Below are positions 34,672-42,908 of a stretch of 55,291 nucleotides of DNA, one piece after another. The DNA comes from Firmicutes bacterium TM09-10 (GTDB lineage Bacteria; Bacillota; Clostridia; Lachnospirales; Lachnospiraceae), in the NCBI GenBank assembly GCA_003481005.1, contig QUKC01000020.1, positions 1-55,291 of the forward strand, in the 5' to 3' direction. The notes beneath the pieces are model-generated. The model was not told the origin of the DNA and searched no databases. It worked only from the letters and a program-made list of their open reading frames with translations. The translations under genes were made by a program, and so were the position numbers. Within the stretch, counting starts at the first letter, position 1, and each line of letters starts with the position of its first letter.

Positions 34672-35585
34672 TTTCCTAATCCTCCATAGATTTTTATTAT
34701 TTCCTCTGCATTCCTGCGAATAATGTCCCGCACTTCTTCCGGCTCAAGCACCTCTACTTTTGCTCCAAATGTCATAAGCCATGTCACAAGGTTTTCCATA
34801 TCCGTATAGTCTGCTGAAAAGAGCAGCCTTCCATCGTCTGTTTCTATAAAGCAGTTCGGTCCAAATTCTTCAACCAGCCGCCACTTCATATTCGGTGTGA
34901 AAAGAGCTTTTACCTTTATCCCACCCGGAAATATCTTCTCATTTGACAAATCCGGCATTGGTACATCTCTGCACAGAAATCCACAGTTCGTTTCAACAAC
35001 ACAATCCATACGGTTCAGTTTGAACAGCCTGTAATCTTTACGTTCTAAACACCACCCCCATACATACCAGCTCGACCACTGGAAAACCAGATAATATGGT
35101 TCTACCCTTCGGTTGCTCTCTCCGGACGGAGCATAATACTTAAATCGTATGATGCGCCTGTTTTCTATTGCACTCTGTATTACCTCGATCTTTGGAGCAA
35201 GAGAACCCTTATACCATGAAGATAAGTCAATCAGCATAGAGTCTCTTCCACTGATGAACTCTGATGATCCGGTCTGGATTTTCTCCATCAGCTGACTGTA
35301 GTATCTGCTTCCGCTCACACTGTCAAGACTCCGCAAACCCGCAAGAATCATCTGCATATCTTTGGAACTCAAAATCGTCCTGTCCATACGATATCCATCC
35401 ATAATACTAATACCACCGCCGGTACCCTGTGCAGTTTTTATAGGAATACCCGCTTTACAAAGATCTTCAATATCCCGATTTATTGTCCTTCGAGAGACCT
35501 CAAATCTTTCTGCCAGTTCAGGAGCCGTTGTCTTTTCTTCCTGCAGTAAGATTGACAATATACCGATAAGTCTATCTATTTTCAT
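34668..35585 (-). CDS. WYL-domain (YafY-type) transcriptional regulator
   Basis: 305 residues. The N-terminal winged helix-turn-helix (about 1-60) has Val-Ser-Arg-Arg-Thr-Ile-Asn-Arg-Asp-Ile-Glu. The WYL domain (about 140-215) has Pro-Tyr-Tyr-Leu-Val-Phe-Gln-Trp-Ser-Ser-Trp-Tyr-Val-Trp-Gly-Trp. A WCX extension follows. Such regulators bind small or nucleic-acid ligands and often control the next gene, here the overlapping GyrI-like gene, which may sense or sequester a drug-like ligand. Confidence 0.88.
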   Translation of the reverse strand: MKIDRLIGILSILLQEEKTTAPELAERFEVSRRTINRDIEDLCKAGIPIKTAQGTGGGISIMDGYRMDRTILSSKDMQMILAGLRSLDSVSGSRYYSQLMEKIQTGSSEFISGRDSMLIDLSSWYKGSLAPKIEVIQSAIENRRIIRFKYYAPSGESNRRVEPYYLVFQWSSWYVWGWCLERKDYRLFKLNRMDCVVETNCGFLCRDVPMPDLSNEKIFPGGIKVKALFTPNMKWRLVEEFGPNCFIETDDGRLLFSADYTDMENLVTWLMTFGAKVEVLEPEEVRDIIRRNAEEIIKIYGGLGK

Positions 35586-35714
35586 CGTTTCTTACACTCC
35601 ATACATATCATACCTGATTCAACACGACAGCTATATGTCGTGTTTATTATATCCGCAAAATTTTTTTCTGTATACAATAGAATGCACGCTCCGCAAACAT
35701 TCTATTGTCATGAA

Positions 35715-35760
35715 CAAAAAGCCTCCGAACATCAGGTTTTATTCCCAATGTCCGAAGGCT
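35715..35760 (-). terminator. Terminator after the ORF6N gene region
   Basis: On the minus strand AGCCTTCGGACAT pairs with ATGTTCGGAGGCT and is followed by TTTTTG. The 299-base gap around it also encodes a stop-terminated tail (minus strand, 35775-35885) rich in Glu/Lys, such as Ala-Ile-Ala-Asp-Leu-Lys-Ser-Arg-Val-Tyr-Glu-Leu. This looks like the C terminus of a lost gene. Confidence 0.75.
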
Positions 35761-35884
35761 CAATAGCATTAGTTAAATTCTCTTTTTCTTATAAGCCGAA
35801 TTTCCTTAAGTTCATATACCCGAGACTTCAAATCTGCGATTGCCTCTTCCACTTCATCCTCTGCAATAACAGAGTTGTATTTGG

Positions 35885-36712
35885 CTATTCCTTACGGAAA
35901 TCCGTATATTCTATGTTGTGAAGTTTATTATTTCCAACATTATCGCTGAATAAAATAATATCTACTCCTGCCGGAGAATTCTTAAGATGCACCAGCGTTC
36001 TTAATCCAATGTAATTATCAACGACATATATTGATGACTTTGCCTGCCTGTAAACAGACTCGTAAACCTCATCTGCACTACTAAATTTTGCATTAAACAT
36101 AAGCCATTTTTCATCATCATCTGAAATAAAACTGTTCATCATATCCGCAAGTTCAGATTTCGTCACTACATCCTTCAATCCTTCTGCAACATCAGAAATC
36201 TGTTTTTCAAGAGATATCATATCAGAATTGATTTTGCTGATTTCAATTCTATTATTTGCAGTCTCCATACTTAACTGAAGTAATTCTCTCTGACCGATTA
36301 AATCACGATTTTCTAATATGTAATCTTTCATCTTCTTAAAGGTTCTTATTAATGCCTTACTCTGCTTAACAGCCAATGGTCCTTTCAAAACAGTCATCAG
36401 CATATATAGTCCTTGCTCTGTAAATACATGTGGATTGTAACGACTTTTTGAACTTATATTTGCGGTCGAAAAATTCGTCCGCAAATATTCTGTCTCATCA
36501 TCTGTCAATTCAAACATAAAATCAGAATCAAATTTTTCAATATTATTTCTTACCTGCTCATTAAATCTTTTATTTGTATACCCATATATCTCTGCTAAAT
36601 CAGCATCCAACAATACCCGTTTACCTCTAATTTCATAGAGTTTTTCTTTTAAGTATTCTTCGGTTACTTCTATTACTGTAACATCAATTTCCTTCTTTTT
36701 ATCTTCTGCCAT
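35885..36712 (-). CDS. ORF6N domain-containing protein
   Basis: 275 residues. The N-terminal ORF6N domain (about 15-105) has Gly-Lys-Arg-Val-Leu-Leu-Asp-Ala-Asp-Leu-Ala, Tyr-Thr-Asn-Lys-Arg-Phe-Asn-Glu-Gln-Val-Arg-Asn-Asn and Phe-Thr-Glu-Gln-Gly-Leu-Tyr-Met-Leu. A coiled coil follows (about 120-190), then a C-terminal domain with Ile-Tyr-Val-Val-Asp-Asn-Tyr-Ile-Gly. ORF6N is typical of phage and mobile-element DNA-binding proteins. GGAGGAG precedes the ATG. It probably arrived with mobile DNA now lost. Confidence 0.85.
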   Translation of the reverse strand: MAEDKKKEIDVTVIEVTEEYLKEKLYEIRGKRVLLDADLAEIYGYTNKRFNEQVRNNIEKFDSDFMFELTDDETEYLRTNFSTANISSKSRYNPHVFTEQGLYMLMTVLKGPLAVKQSKALIRTFKKMKDYILENRDLIGQRELLQLSMETANNRIEISKINSDMISLEKQISDVAEGLKDVVTKSELADMMNSFISDDDEKWLMFNAKFSSADEVYESVYRQAKSSIYVVDNYIGLRTLVHLKNSPAGVDIILFSDNVGNNKLHNIEYTDFRKE

Positions 36713-36782
36713 AAAACTCCTCCGTTCATTTTTTGTCCAAAAGCATCACATCTGACCATTTTGCTGATGCCAGCAAAATGGT

Positions 36783-36923
36783 CTAGAGTTCTGTTTGGGT
36801 GATTTTGTCATAATACGCTTTATACCTGTAAATCGTTCTCTCACTGACATTATTACGCTTTGCAATTTCTATCATAGTCATTCCGCTTTCATAACCGGCA
36901 ACAAAATCCTTGTAGATTGCCAT
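36783..36923 (-). CDS. Small helix-turn-helix protein or fragment (46 aa)
   Basis: The encoded peptide has Met-Thr-Met-Ile-Glu-Ile-Ala-Lys-Arg-Asn-Asn-Val-Ser-Glu-Arg-Thr-Ile-Tyr-Arg-Tyr, a clear resolvase/Hin-type helix-turn-helix. The frame is open a little further upstream (to about 36950) without a start codon or ribosome site, so it is more likely the DNA-binding tail of a larger lost protein than a complete gene. It sits just upstream of the ORF6N gene. Confidence 0.5.
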   Translation of the reverse strand: MAIYKDFVAGYESGMTMIEIAKRNNVSERTIYRYKAYYDKITQTEL

Positions 36924-37097
36924 CCATTTTGCATTGTTTATCTTTTTACCAGATCACCTATTTTTTACTATCTGCAAAAGCCTCTTTTATGAATCCTATC
37001 AATCCATATCCTTTGATGAGATAAGATAGATATTATTCTTATCAGTCTAAATACTCTCAGTTTCATTACCTTGTTCTTTGAACACTCCAAGGCAACC

Positions 37098-37149
37098 AAA
37101 AAGGACATCCCTTGACCCGTAATAATTACGGTTCAGGAATGTCCTTTTT
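37098..37149. terminator. Bidirectional terminator
   Basis: AAAAAGGACATCCC pairs imperfectly with GGAATGTCCTTTTT, extended by GTAAT/ATTAC at the tip. It lies between the RlmD-like fragment (which ends at 37195 on the minus strand) and the helix-turn-helix remnant. Confidence 0.8.
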
Positions 37150-37194
37150 ACGCTTCCTAACAGTAAGATAAACACACGATGCTATTTATCACAA

Positions 37195-37476
37195 TCAAAT
37201 CATTCCGAAATGCTTAAACGCCTGCATAATTGCTTCTTTCTTCTCCGGTGTACATTGTGGCTGTCTCGCATTCTCTGACTTAGGCAGATTAAAATTCTCT
37301 CCCACATCCAGTCCGCATTTCTTCTTAGTCTGTGCAATATACAGCGAAGAAACCTTAAGTCCAGTCTGTTCCAACACATAAGCCTTTATCTGCTCATACG
37401 TTGCCTTTCCTTTGAACTCTGATAAATCCATATTCTCTAAAGAGAAGTCAACGTTTACTTTTCTACTGTCGACCAT
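37195..37476 (-). pseudogene. Orphan C-terminal module of RlmD-type rRNA methyltransferase
   Basis: 93 residues resembling the extra C-terminal region of clostridial 23S rRNA (uracil-C5) methyltransferases. It shows Ala-Thr-Tyr-Glu-Gln-Ile-Lys-Ala-Tyr-Val, Ser-Ser-Leu-Tyr-Ile-Ala-Gln-Thr-Lys-Lys-Lys-Cys-Gly, Asn-Leu-Pro-Lys-Ser-Glu-Asn and a final His-Phe-Gly-Met-Ile. An in-frame TGA lies just before the ATG and no methyltransferase domain is present. Probably a remnant, though a small stand-alone gene cannot be ruled out. Confidence 0.65.
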
Positions 37477-37595
37477 TCAATTTAATTAACCAGTAGGAAA
37501 TGTTGCTAAAATACTGTTTAGATTTACCATACATACAAATTGGAAGTTATCTATTTCTCCTCTTCGTTAAGACCTAGTTCATTACATATTACTTG

Positions 37596-40040
37596 CTATC
37601 CCTGATACCTTATTCTTTCAACCAGCGTTTCCTTTTTCAGATTACTGCTTAAAACGCAGGAAAGTACAATCTGCAACAGACCGACCAAAAAAATCATAAT
37701 AAAAATTGGTACGATTGGAACATGATAGATATTCATTCCAAATATTCCATTATGTTTTGCATAGGAAAAAAGTGCATAGCCGAGCGGCAGACCAATGATC
37801 AAAGCTACGCATATGGTACCAACCGTAAACATCATTCCCTGTAACTGCAGACATAAATTTAATTGTTTATTTGTCATACCCACAGCCTGTAATACGCCAT
37901 ATTCCTGCTTTTTTGTCGTAATATTCATGATTATGGTGTTTGCCATATTCATAAAACCGATGAGTCCTACAACCGCCATAAATAGATAACATCCAAGCTT
38001 CATCATGCGAGCTGTGAATTTTGCAGATTGTAACTGTGCATGATAGGTATCCATTTTTATATGCGAAGTATTAGAAATCAAAGTATTCAGACTTTGTCCT
38101 ACAGATGCCACATCTTTTTTATCACAGTCCACCCACAGATAGCCATAGGCTGTTCCTCTCGGATTCATGGAACGATATACACCTTCCGGAATGACAAGAT
38201 AAGTGTCCGCGCTTACAAAGGATCCTGCAATCTTTCCCTGATAGGTATAGGTTTCACTTCCATTCTCAAAGTCAAATGCAATGGATTCACCCGGAGCATA
38301 TCCATCTTGTTCCATCCACGTTGACCAACCAAAGAAAATTTCACCATTCTTTACCGCCTGATCATAGTCCATAGAGCCAATATCCCCGTCCTGGCGCATA
38401 AAATCAAAATCATTTTTACTCACAATATCAGCCGGAAATCTTGTTCCGTTCAGATTTACAGAGACAATCTCTCTCGTCATGACATCTGTCACTCCTGGAA
38501 TGCTTTTGATTTCTTCAATCATTGAATCATTCAATGGATTATCCGTCAGAATCGTATCCAGATTATTCTCCGGATATCTTTCATCGTACTCAGCAGAATA
38601 GTCAAGCTGCAGTTCAAATTGTCCATGATTAACGGAAAGACGTGCTTCATGCTCCGTATCAATATTTCCTACATAATTAGAGATAATCACAAACAATGCG
38701 CAGGAAAGCCCCAGTGTGAGGATGGTACCAATGGTTCTTTTTGGATTACCCGTTATATTTGCCATTGCCATAGAAAATACGGTGACATTTTTTCTGCCAT
38801 TTCGTTTTCCTTTTTTGTGTGTTTCTGCATTTTCTAAATACCGTGTTGCTTCGATAGGTGAAATCCGTGAAACAATTTTCATTGGTTTACGCAGCGCCAA
38901 AGCAACGGTAAAAAATGACACGAAAATACATAGAAGCATAACAGGCAGGGAAAACAGTGGCATCTGCTGATTTTGGACTCCCATAGAGCCCGTCCCGGTT
39001 GATACAAGGTTTCCCTGTTCTACCAGCCAGTTAAAACCGCATTTTGCAATCAGAAAACCAAGAAGCAATCCAACCGGTATGGAAAAAATTGTCAAAAAAA
39101 TGCCCTCTCTGAAGATCAGTTGTTTCATCTGCTTTTTTGTCGCTCCCAGAGCCTTGATTTTTCCATACTCCTGTATCTTGTTGACAATACCGACCTGAAA
39201 AATATTATAAATGACCACAACAGAGAAAAGTACAATTGCAAGAATCAAAACCCCGCATACCGCAATCGTTTCATAACTCGGCTGCAAGACCCATTGCAAA
39301 TAGAGATCATTGACTATAACGTTTTTTTCTTCGATTCCACAAGCTGCTGCAATCTGCTTTATAACCGGTTCAATATTATTCATAGATACATTTGCAGAAT
39401 CGTTTAACGTAAAATAGATATTATACTGTCTGTCATTCTCTGCGACGTGTTCATCATAAAACTCCTGTGACCCGAAAGCAACATAAGATGCCTCGATGGT
39501 ATACTCATCCCGATCATATAGGATTCCGCTGACAACAAACTCTTCCGGCTTATATTCTGACTGCATCCCTGCGCGGTAATCCAGTGTAACCGTATCTCCG
39601 ACCTTTACATCATCATATCCCATTGCACGAAAAAAAACTCTTCCGGCGGCAATTTCCTGCATTTTTTCCGGATACTTTCCTTCCTTTAACTCATATTCCT
39701 TATTATAGGGAAGCATTTTTCCTGCAGTCTCATCCATGCAGACAAACCCGCCTTTTTCATTGCCTTTTATAATGCCTTCTGTACACATAATTCCTATTGC
39801 ATCTATTTCTGCACGGCGGCCTACTTCCTTTAACTGCGAGGCATCTGCTGCGACAAACAGACCATAATTGCTTCCATATGAGCCTGCCGCCTGACTTTTC
39901 TGCAAACGTATCATTCCATTTCCCACAGTACTGATAATCACAAGCAGCATCGTGGTCAGACATATGGACATCATAATCAGTATACTTCTTGTCCTGTTCT
40001 TTTTGTCATTGCTATATGCAATCCTGCTTATTGTCTTCAT
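37596..40040 (-). CDS. ABC transporter permease with two FtsX domains
   Basis: 814 residues. Membrane helix near the N terminus (about 20-42), a large extracytoplasmic domain (about 45-250), three helices forming a first FtsX domain (about 255-385), another helix (about 435), a second external domain, and three C-terminal helices (second FtsX domain, with Tyr-Gly-Val-Leu-Gln-Ala-Val-Gly-Met). This is the architecture of peptide-antibiotic efflux or lipoprotein permeases. Its ATG overlaps the original stop of the ATPase gene (ATGA at 40040-40037). That gene is now cut by the mobile element, so translational coupling is lost and its promoter is displaced 10.5 kb. Confidence 0.9.
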   Translation of the reverse strand: MKTISRIAYSNDKKNRTRSILIMMSICLTTMLLVIISTVGNGMIRLQKSQAAGSYGSNYGLFVAADASQLKEVGRRAEIDAIGIMCTEGIIKGNEKGGFVCMDETAGKMLPYNKEYELKEGKYPEKMQEIAAGRVFFRAMGYDDVKVGDTVTLDYRAGMQSEYKPEEFVVSGILYDRDEYTIEASYVAFGSQEFYDEHVAENDRQYNIYFTLNDSANVSMNNIEPVIKQIAAACGIEEKNVIVNDLYLQWVLQPSYETIAVCGVLILAIVLFSVVVIYNIFQVGIVNKIQEYGKIKALGATKKQMKQLIFREGIFLTIFSIPVGLLLGFLIAKCGFNWLVEQGNLVSTGTGSMGVQNQQMPLFSLPVMLLCIFVSFFTVALALRKPMKIVSRISPIEATRYLENAETHKKGKRNGRKNVTVFSMAMANITGNPKRTIGTILTLGLSCALFVIISNYVGNIDTEHEARLSVNHGQFELQLDYSAEYDERYPENNLDTILTDNPLNDSMIEEIKSIPGVTDVMTREIVSVNLNGTRFPADIVSKNDFDFMRQDGDIGSMDYDQAVKNGEIFFGWSTWMEQDGYAPGESIAFDFENGSETYTYQGKIAGSFVSADTYLVIPEGVYRSMNPRGTAYGYLWVDCDKKDVASVGQSLNTLISNTSHIKMDTYHAQLQSAKFTARMMKLGCYLFMAVVGLIGFMNMANTIIMNITTKKQEYGVLQAVGMTNKQLNLCLQLQGMMFTVGTICVALIIGLPLGYALFSYAKHNGIFGMNIYHVPIVPIFIMIFLVGLLQIVLSCVLSSNLKKETLVERIRYQG

Positions 40041-40099
40041 CTGAAATCCACCACCTGTCCGTCCTCAATCACCAGAATACGGTCAGCGATATGACATAC
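40037..40099 (-). pseudogene. Detached 3' end of the ABC ATPase gene
   Basis: Read on the minus strand it gives Val-Cys-His-Ile-Ala-Asp-Arg-Ile-Leu-Val-Ile-Glu-Asp-Gly-Gln and five more residues, then TGA. This is the usual tail of an ABC ATPase after the His-switch. It joins in frame to residues ending Glu-Ile-Ala-Gln at 50565, proving the two were one gene before insertion. Confidence 0.9.
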
Positions 40100-40189
40100 T
40101 TGTTTGTGAAGAGTTCAGTTGCCTTGAATTTCGCACGGACAGGGACACGATCAACTGGATTCTGAAAACTGAATACAGGAGGTCGTTAC

Positions 40190-40579
40190 ATGGAAAAACT
40201 ACCCAAAAGAATCACAGAGAACGGCATAGATTATGTTCTCGCTGGTGACTACTACATCCCTGCTTTACGGCTGACGGAGGAATCCCGCCCAATCGGGCGC
40301 TGGGGGTGGCTGCACAAAGCCTATCTGGAAGAAACCCGCCCCGCCCTCTATTTAGGTCTTTTGCTTTCAGGAAATCTTTGGTCGTACCTTGCTGACCTGA
40401 ATGAACAGGCGCAGGAACGCTTGGAGCTGGTTATCATGCAGATGAAAACAGCGGAGGGCGTGACGGAAGCACTAAAAGCCAGCGACCAGCTTGCGTGGGT
40501 ACAGCACATGAACAGCATACGGAACCGGGCGGAGGAAATTATCCTCTCGGAACTTGTGTACGGAAAGGAGCCGCTATGA
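40190..40579 (+). CDS. tnpV: TnpV-like transposon protein
   Basis: 129 residues starting Met-Glu-Lys-Leu-Pro-Lys-Arg-Ile-Thr-Glu-Asn-Gly-Ile-Asp-Tyr. It contains Gly-Arg-Trp-Gly-Trp-Leu-His-Lys-Ala-Tyr-Leu-Glu, and ends in a helical Gln/Glu-rich half with Asn-Ser-Ile-Arg-Asn-Arg-Ala-Glu-Glu. This is the TnpV family known from Tn4451-type elements of clostridia; its biochemical role is not established. AGGAGG lies eight bases before the ATG. First gene at the left end of the element, overlapping the next by four bases (ATGA). Confidence 0.85.
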   Translation: MEKLPKRITENGIDYVLAGDYYIPALRLTEESRPIGRWGWLHKAYLEETRPALYLGLLLSGNLWSYLADLNEQAQERLELVIMQMKTAEGVTEALKASDQLAWVQHMNSIRNRAEEIILSELVYGKEPL

Positions 40580-40767
40580 AATACCGTATTGAGCGCATGG
40601 AAGGTCAGCATTGCCATTTTGTAAATGGCAGGGTGGAGCTTCTCGCCTATTTGGAGCAGGCGCAGGCAGGAACGGTTACGGACATCCGCAAGGTTTACCG
40701 AAACGGTGTCACCGATTCCGTGATGGAAATATATCTGCCGTATGTCAGGGGCAGGAAATCTTTTTAA
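40576..40767 (+). CDS. Small mobile-element protein of unknown function
   Basis: 63 residues; its ATG overlaps the TnpV stop (ATGA), so it is translationally coupled. The frame is open further upstream, but GGAAAGGAG supports 40576. Basic and beta-rich (Arg-Ile-Glu-Arg-Met-Glu-Gly-Gln-His-Cys-His-Phe), no recognised domain. Likely a conserved accessory of TnpV-carrying elements. Confidence 0.6.
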   Translation: MKYRIERMEGQHCHFVNGRVELLAYLEQAQAGTVTDIRKVYRNGVTDSVMEIYLPYVRGRKSF

Positions 40768-40794
40768 GCCGAAAGAAGAAAACCTTTACATTGA

Positions 40795-40831
40795 GAGCCA
40801 TTCACCGGGCAATCCGGCGGGTGGCTTTTTT
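40795..40831 (+). terminator. Terminator between the TnpV operon and the XRE regulator gene
   Basis: AGCCATTCACCG pairs with CGGCGGGTGGCT around a short loop, followed by TTTTTTA. It lies where the two convergent genes meet. Confidence 0.75.
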
Positions 40832-41684
40832 AGCGCCGCTTCCTGCCGCCATTCCATGCAGGCGGGATGGGGCTGCTCTTCCCACGCATACTTTGGAACT
40901 TCCTTGCGTGTTTGGACTTCCCCAGAATCCCCAGAAAAGAGGTAAATTCTTCGGAGGTTATCTTATCATAGGGGATTTCCATCTGGTCGCAGAATACCTG
41001 AATAAAGGCTTCCTCCCCGCTGGTTCCCGTCTGGATAAGCTGTGCAAACTTCCGCTGTACCTCCGCTACCGTGGGCTGCCGTTCATCGGCGGTTGTGGTA
41101 TCGCTTGTGTGTGCCGTCTGGATGTCCTTTACAATCCGGTCAAGGTCTTTGTGGACGATGTGGTTGAAATAATCGTCACTGTCCACCTGCGCCACTTCGA
41201 GGGTGCGCATATAAAGGTCATCCTCCCCCGGCGCATAAGTTTCCATGACCGTCTGGCGGGCTGCTTCTAAGTCCATGTTGAGCTGACTGACACGCATACC
41301 GGCGATGCGGTCAACGATGATGGTGATGTCTGTCAGGAGCTTCGGGAAATCCTCATGGGTGGCGATTTCGCAGAGAAGCCGGTTGTTGATTCTCCCGCTT
41401 TTCAAAAGTTCTATCATACTGTCGTTTAAGTGCAGCGACTGGACTTCTATGTTCGGGACTTCCTTGTTTTCCGTCAGTCCCATCAGGTAATCGGCAGACA
41501 CGCCATAAAAATCCGCCAGCGTTGCAATGGCAAACGGGCTGATGTCCTTATAACCGTCTCCTTCATATTTTGCAAGGGCAGACCGGGACAGACCGGTTTC
41601 ATTTGCAAGCTGCTCTAAGGTCAGGTGCTTGTCCACTACTCTTAAATCCTTTAGCCGTTCCGGTATGGATAGCTTCACATACAT
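40830..41684 (-). CDS. XRE-family helix-turn-helix regulator of the mobile element
   Basis: Start at 41684 after AAAGGGG; the frame continues upstream to 41993 without domain content. 284 residues. The N-terminal HTH (about 5-70) has Leu-Thr-Leu-Glu-Gln-Leu-Ala-Asn-Glu-Thr-Gly-Leu-Ser-Arg-Ser-Ala-Leu-Ala-Lys-Tyr. An Ala-Asp-Tyr-Leu-Met-Gly-Leu-Thr link and a long helical C-terminal region follow. Probably represses the divergently transcribed mobilization genes through the dyad at 41740-41757. Confidence 0.85.
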   Translation of the reverse strand: MYVKLSIPERLKDLRVVDKHLTLEQLANETGLSRSALAKYEGDGYKDISPFAIATLADFYGVSADYLMGLTENKEVPNIEVQSLHLNDSMIELLKSGRINNRLLCEIATHEDFPKLLTDITIIVDRIAGMRVSQLNMDLEAARQTVMETYAPGEDDLYMRTLEVAQVDSDDYFNHIVHKDLDRIVKDIQTAHTSDTTTADERQPTVAEVQRKFAQLIQTGTSGEEAFIQVFCDQMEIPYDKITSEEFTSFLGILGKSKHARKFQSMRGKSSPIPPAWNGGRKRR

Positions 41685-41739
41685 AAAAATCAATCCCCTT
41701 TCCTCTTTAAAATCCGCTGATACAAGGATTATACCACGA

Positions 41740-41757
41740 TTTCCATAAGCGTGGAAA
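41740..41757. promoter_or_regulatory. Probable operator for the XRE regulator
   Basis: TTTCCA-TAAGCG-TGGAAA is a perfect 6-6-6 dyad 56 bases before the regulator start; an overlapping CCACG...CGTGG dyad begins at 41734. Position in the divergent gap suits autoregulation and control of the rightward genes. Confidence 0.5.
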
Positions 41758-41797
41758 TATCCGGTTTCGGCGGATTTTTCCATCGTCTTGGACATAC

Positions 41798-41816
41798 GGG
41801 GGAAGCCCCCTTTTTT
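41798..41816 (+). terminator. Compact intrinsic terminator in the leader of the mobilization operon
   Basis: GGGGG-AAG-CCCCC followed by TTTTTT, about 250 bases before the next rightward gene (42063). Further small hairpins follow (GGGGCTAAAAAGCCCC at 42029-42044, just before the ribosome site). This suggests transcription attenuation in the 378-base gap rather than simple termination. Confidence 0.6.
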
Positions 41817-42062
41817 CGATAAGATAGAGAGGTCAGAAGGAACCTTGAAAACAGAATGACCGGCTGCAAGCAGGTATGGCTCTGGGAGAAGTGCCGCCAT
41901 GACAGGAGCGCACCAACAGGGACGATACGCCGGGAGACAACCTCCGGGCAGGAGCGGTTTGCAGGAAGAACGGCGGACAGGAACGATTGGCATAAAGGGA
42001 ATCCGGGAGACGGAATCCCTTTCACACCGGGGCTAAAAAGCCCCAGAAAGAATGAGGTGCAG

Positions 42063-42356
42063 ATGAAATTAAATATCAAAGAAAAGAAAGCGTTGTATGT
42101 GTTTGGCTGCCCCAGCCACAAAAACACGGTCACACGGTTGAAGCTGCTGGTTTCGCTGACCGTTGACCCGGAAGCGAAGCATGGGCTTTTGGAGCTTGCA
42201 AGGAAGATTGAGCGGGAAACCAGCGAGGAATGGTTTCCTGACTTTTACCACCACCTCCGCATGGAGATGGACGGTTACTTCCGTTGCAAACGCTGCCTGT
42301 GGATTGTGGAAGCCAGCACTGATTATGAGGAGGAGATGTATGAAGAAGCCGTCTAA
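42063..42356 (+). CDS. Conserved mobile-element protein, unknown function (97 aa)
   Basis: ATG 42063 is preferred because GAGGTG lies just before it, although the frame is open from 41856. 97 residues. Features: Lys-Ala-Leu-Tyr-Val-Phe-Gly-Cys-Pro-Ser-His-Lys, Glu-Glu-Trp-Phe-Pro-Asp-Phe-Tyr-His-His and a single Cys-Lys-Arg-Cys near residue 75. The N-terminal half resembles proteins of similar elements by general impression only. Its 3' end overlaps the next gene by 17 bases. Confidence 0.65.
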   Translation: MKLNIKEKKALYVFGCPSHKNTVTRLKLLVSLTVDPEAKHGLLELARKIERETSEEWFPDFYHHLRMEMDGYFRCKRCLWIVEASTDYEEEMYEEAV

Positions 42357-42645
42357 GTATGAGAAGGAAACGATTGTGAATTTCAACGAAGCCGAACAGG
42401 AAGCTATCATTTACACATTCAATGCGGATTTGAAGCGGCGTCTGGCAGAGTTTTCCCAAAAATATCCGCTCCTGTGCCGATTGGAAAGAGCCACGCCGGA
42501 GGGAAGCGTGACCTATGTTCTGGATAAATCCCGTCTTTCCATCCGGCTGGTGCCGCCGTACAGCGAAGAACGACGGGCGGCGGCAAGGGCTTACGCAAAG
42601 GAACACGGCTTCCAGCCCGTAACGGTAGGGAAGAAAACAGCATGA
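42340..42645 (+). CDS. Conserved mobile-element protein, unknown function (101 aa)
   Basis: The start at 42340 follows GAGGAGGAG within the end of the previous gene, so the two are coupled. 101 residues, basic, beginning Met-Lys-Lys-Pro-Ser-Lys-Tyr-Glu-Lys-Glu-Thr with Phe-Asn-Glu-Ala-Glu. Later it has Cys-Arg-Leu-Glu-Arg-Ala and Ser-Ile-Arg-Leu-Val-Pro-Pro-Tyr-Ser-Glu-Glu-Arg-Arg. No known domain; may assist relaxase or replication functions encoded next. Confidence 0.65.
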   Translation: MKKPSKYEKETIVNFNEAEQEAIIYTFNADLKRRLAEFSQKYPLLCRLERATPEGSVTYVLDKSRLSIRLVPPYSEERRAAARAYAKEHGFQPVTVGKKTA

Positions 42646-42709
42646 TTTGGGGGTGTTTTCGGTCAAAACGGCGTGTGTGGAACCGGTGTTTTTCCTGCGG
42701 GATGCCTAA

Positions 42710-42844
42710 CCGGTATCAGACATCGGGGAAGCCCCGGACGGAAAAAATGCCAGTTCTGGGGGCACTTTGGGGACTGTCATGCAGCGGGCATGGATTCCGG
42801 CGAAAAATCAAAGTGCGCAGCACGTTTTGATTTTCTGATACCGG
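42710..42844. repeat. Inverted repeat around a hairpin, candidate oriT region
   Basis: CCGGTATCAGA (42710-42720) and TCTGATACCGG (42834-42844) are perfect complements 113 bases apart. Between them, AAAATCAAAGTGC pairs with GCACGTTTTGATTTT (42804-42834). This nested structure lies 330 bases before the relaxase gene in a non-coding gap. Confidence 0.5.
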
Positions 42845-42908
42845 ATGGGAAACCACCTTCTAACGTGGACGAGCGCAGCGCACCCACGTTAGAGGCGGCA
42901 GCGGATTA

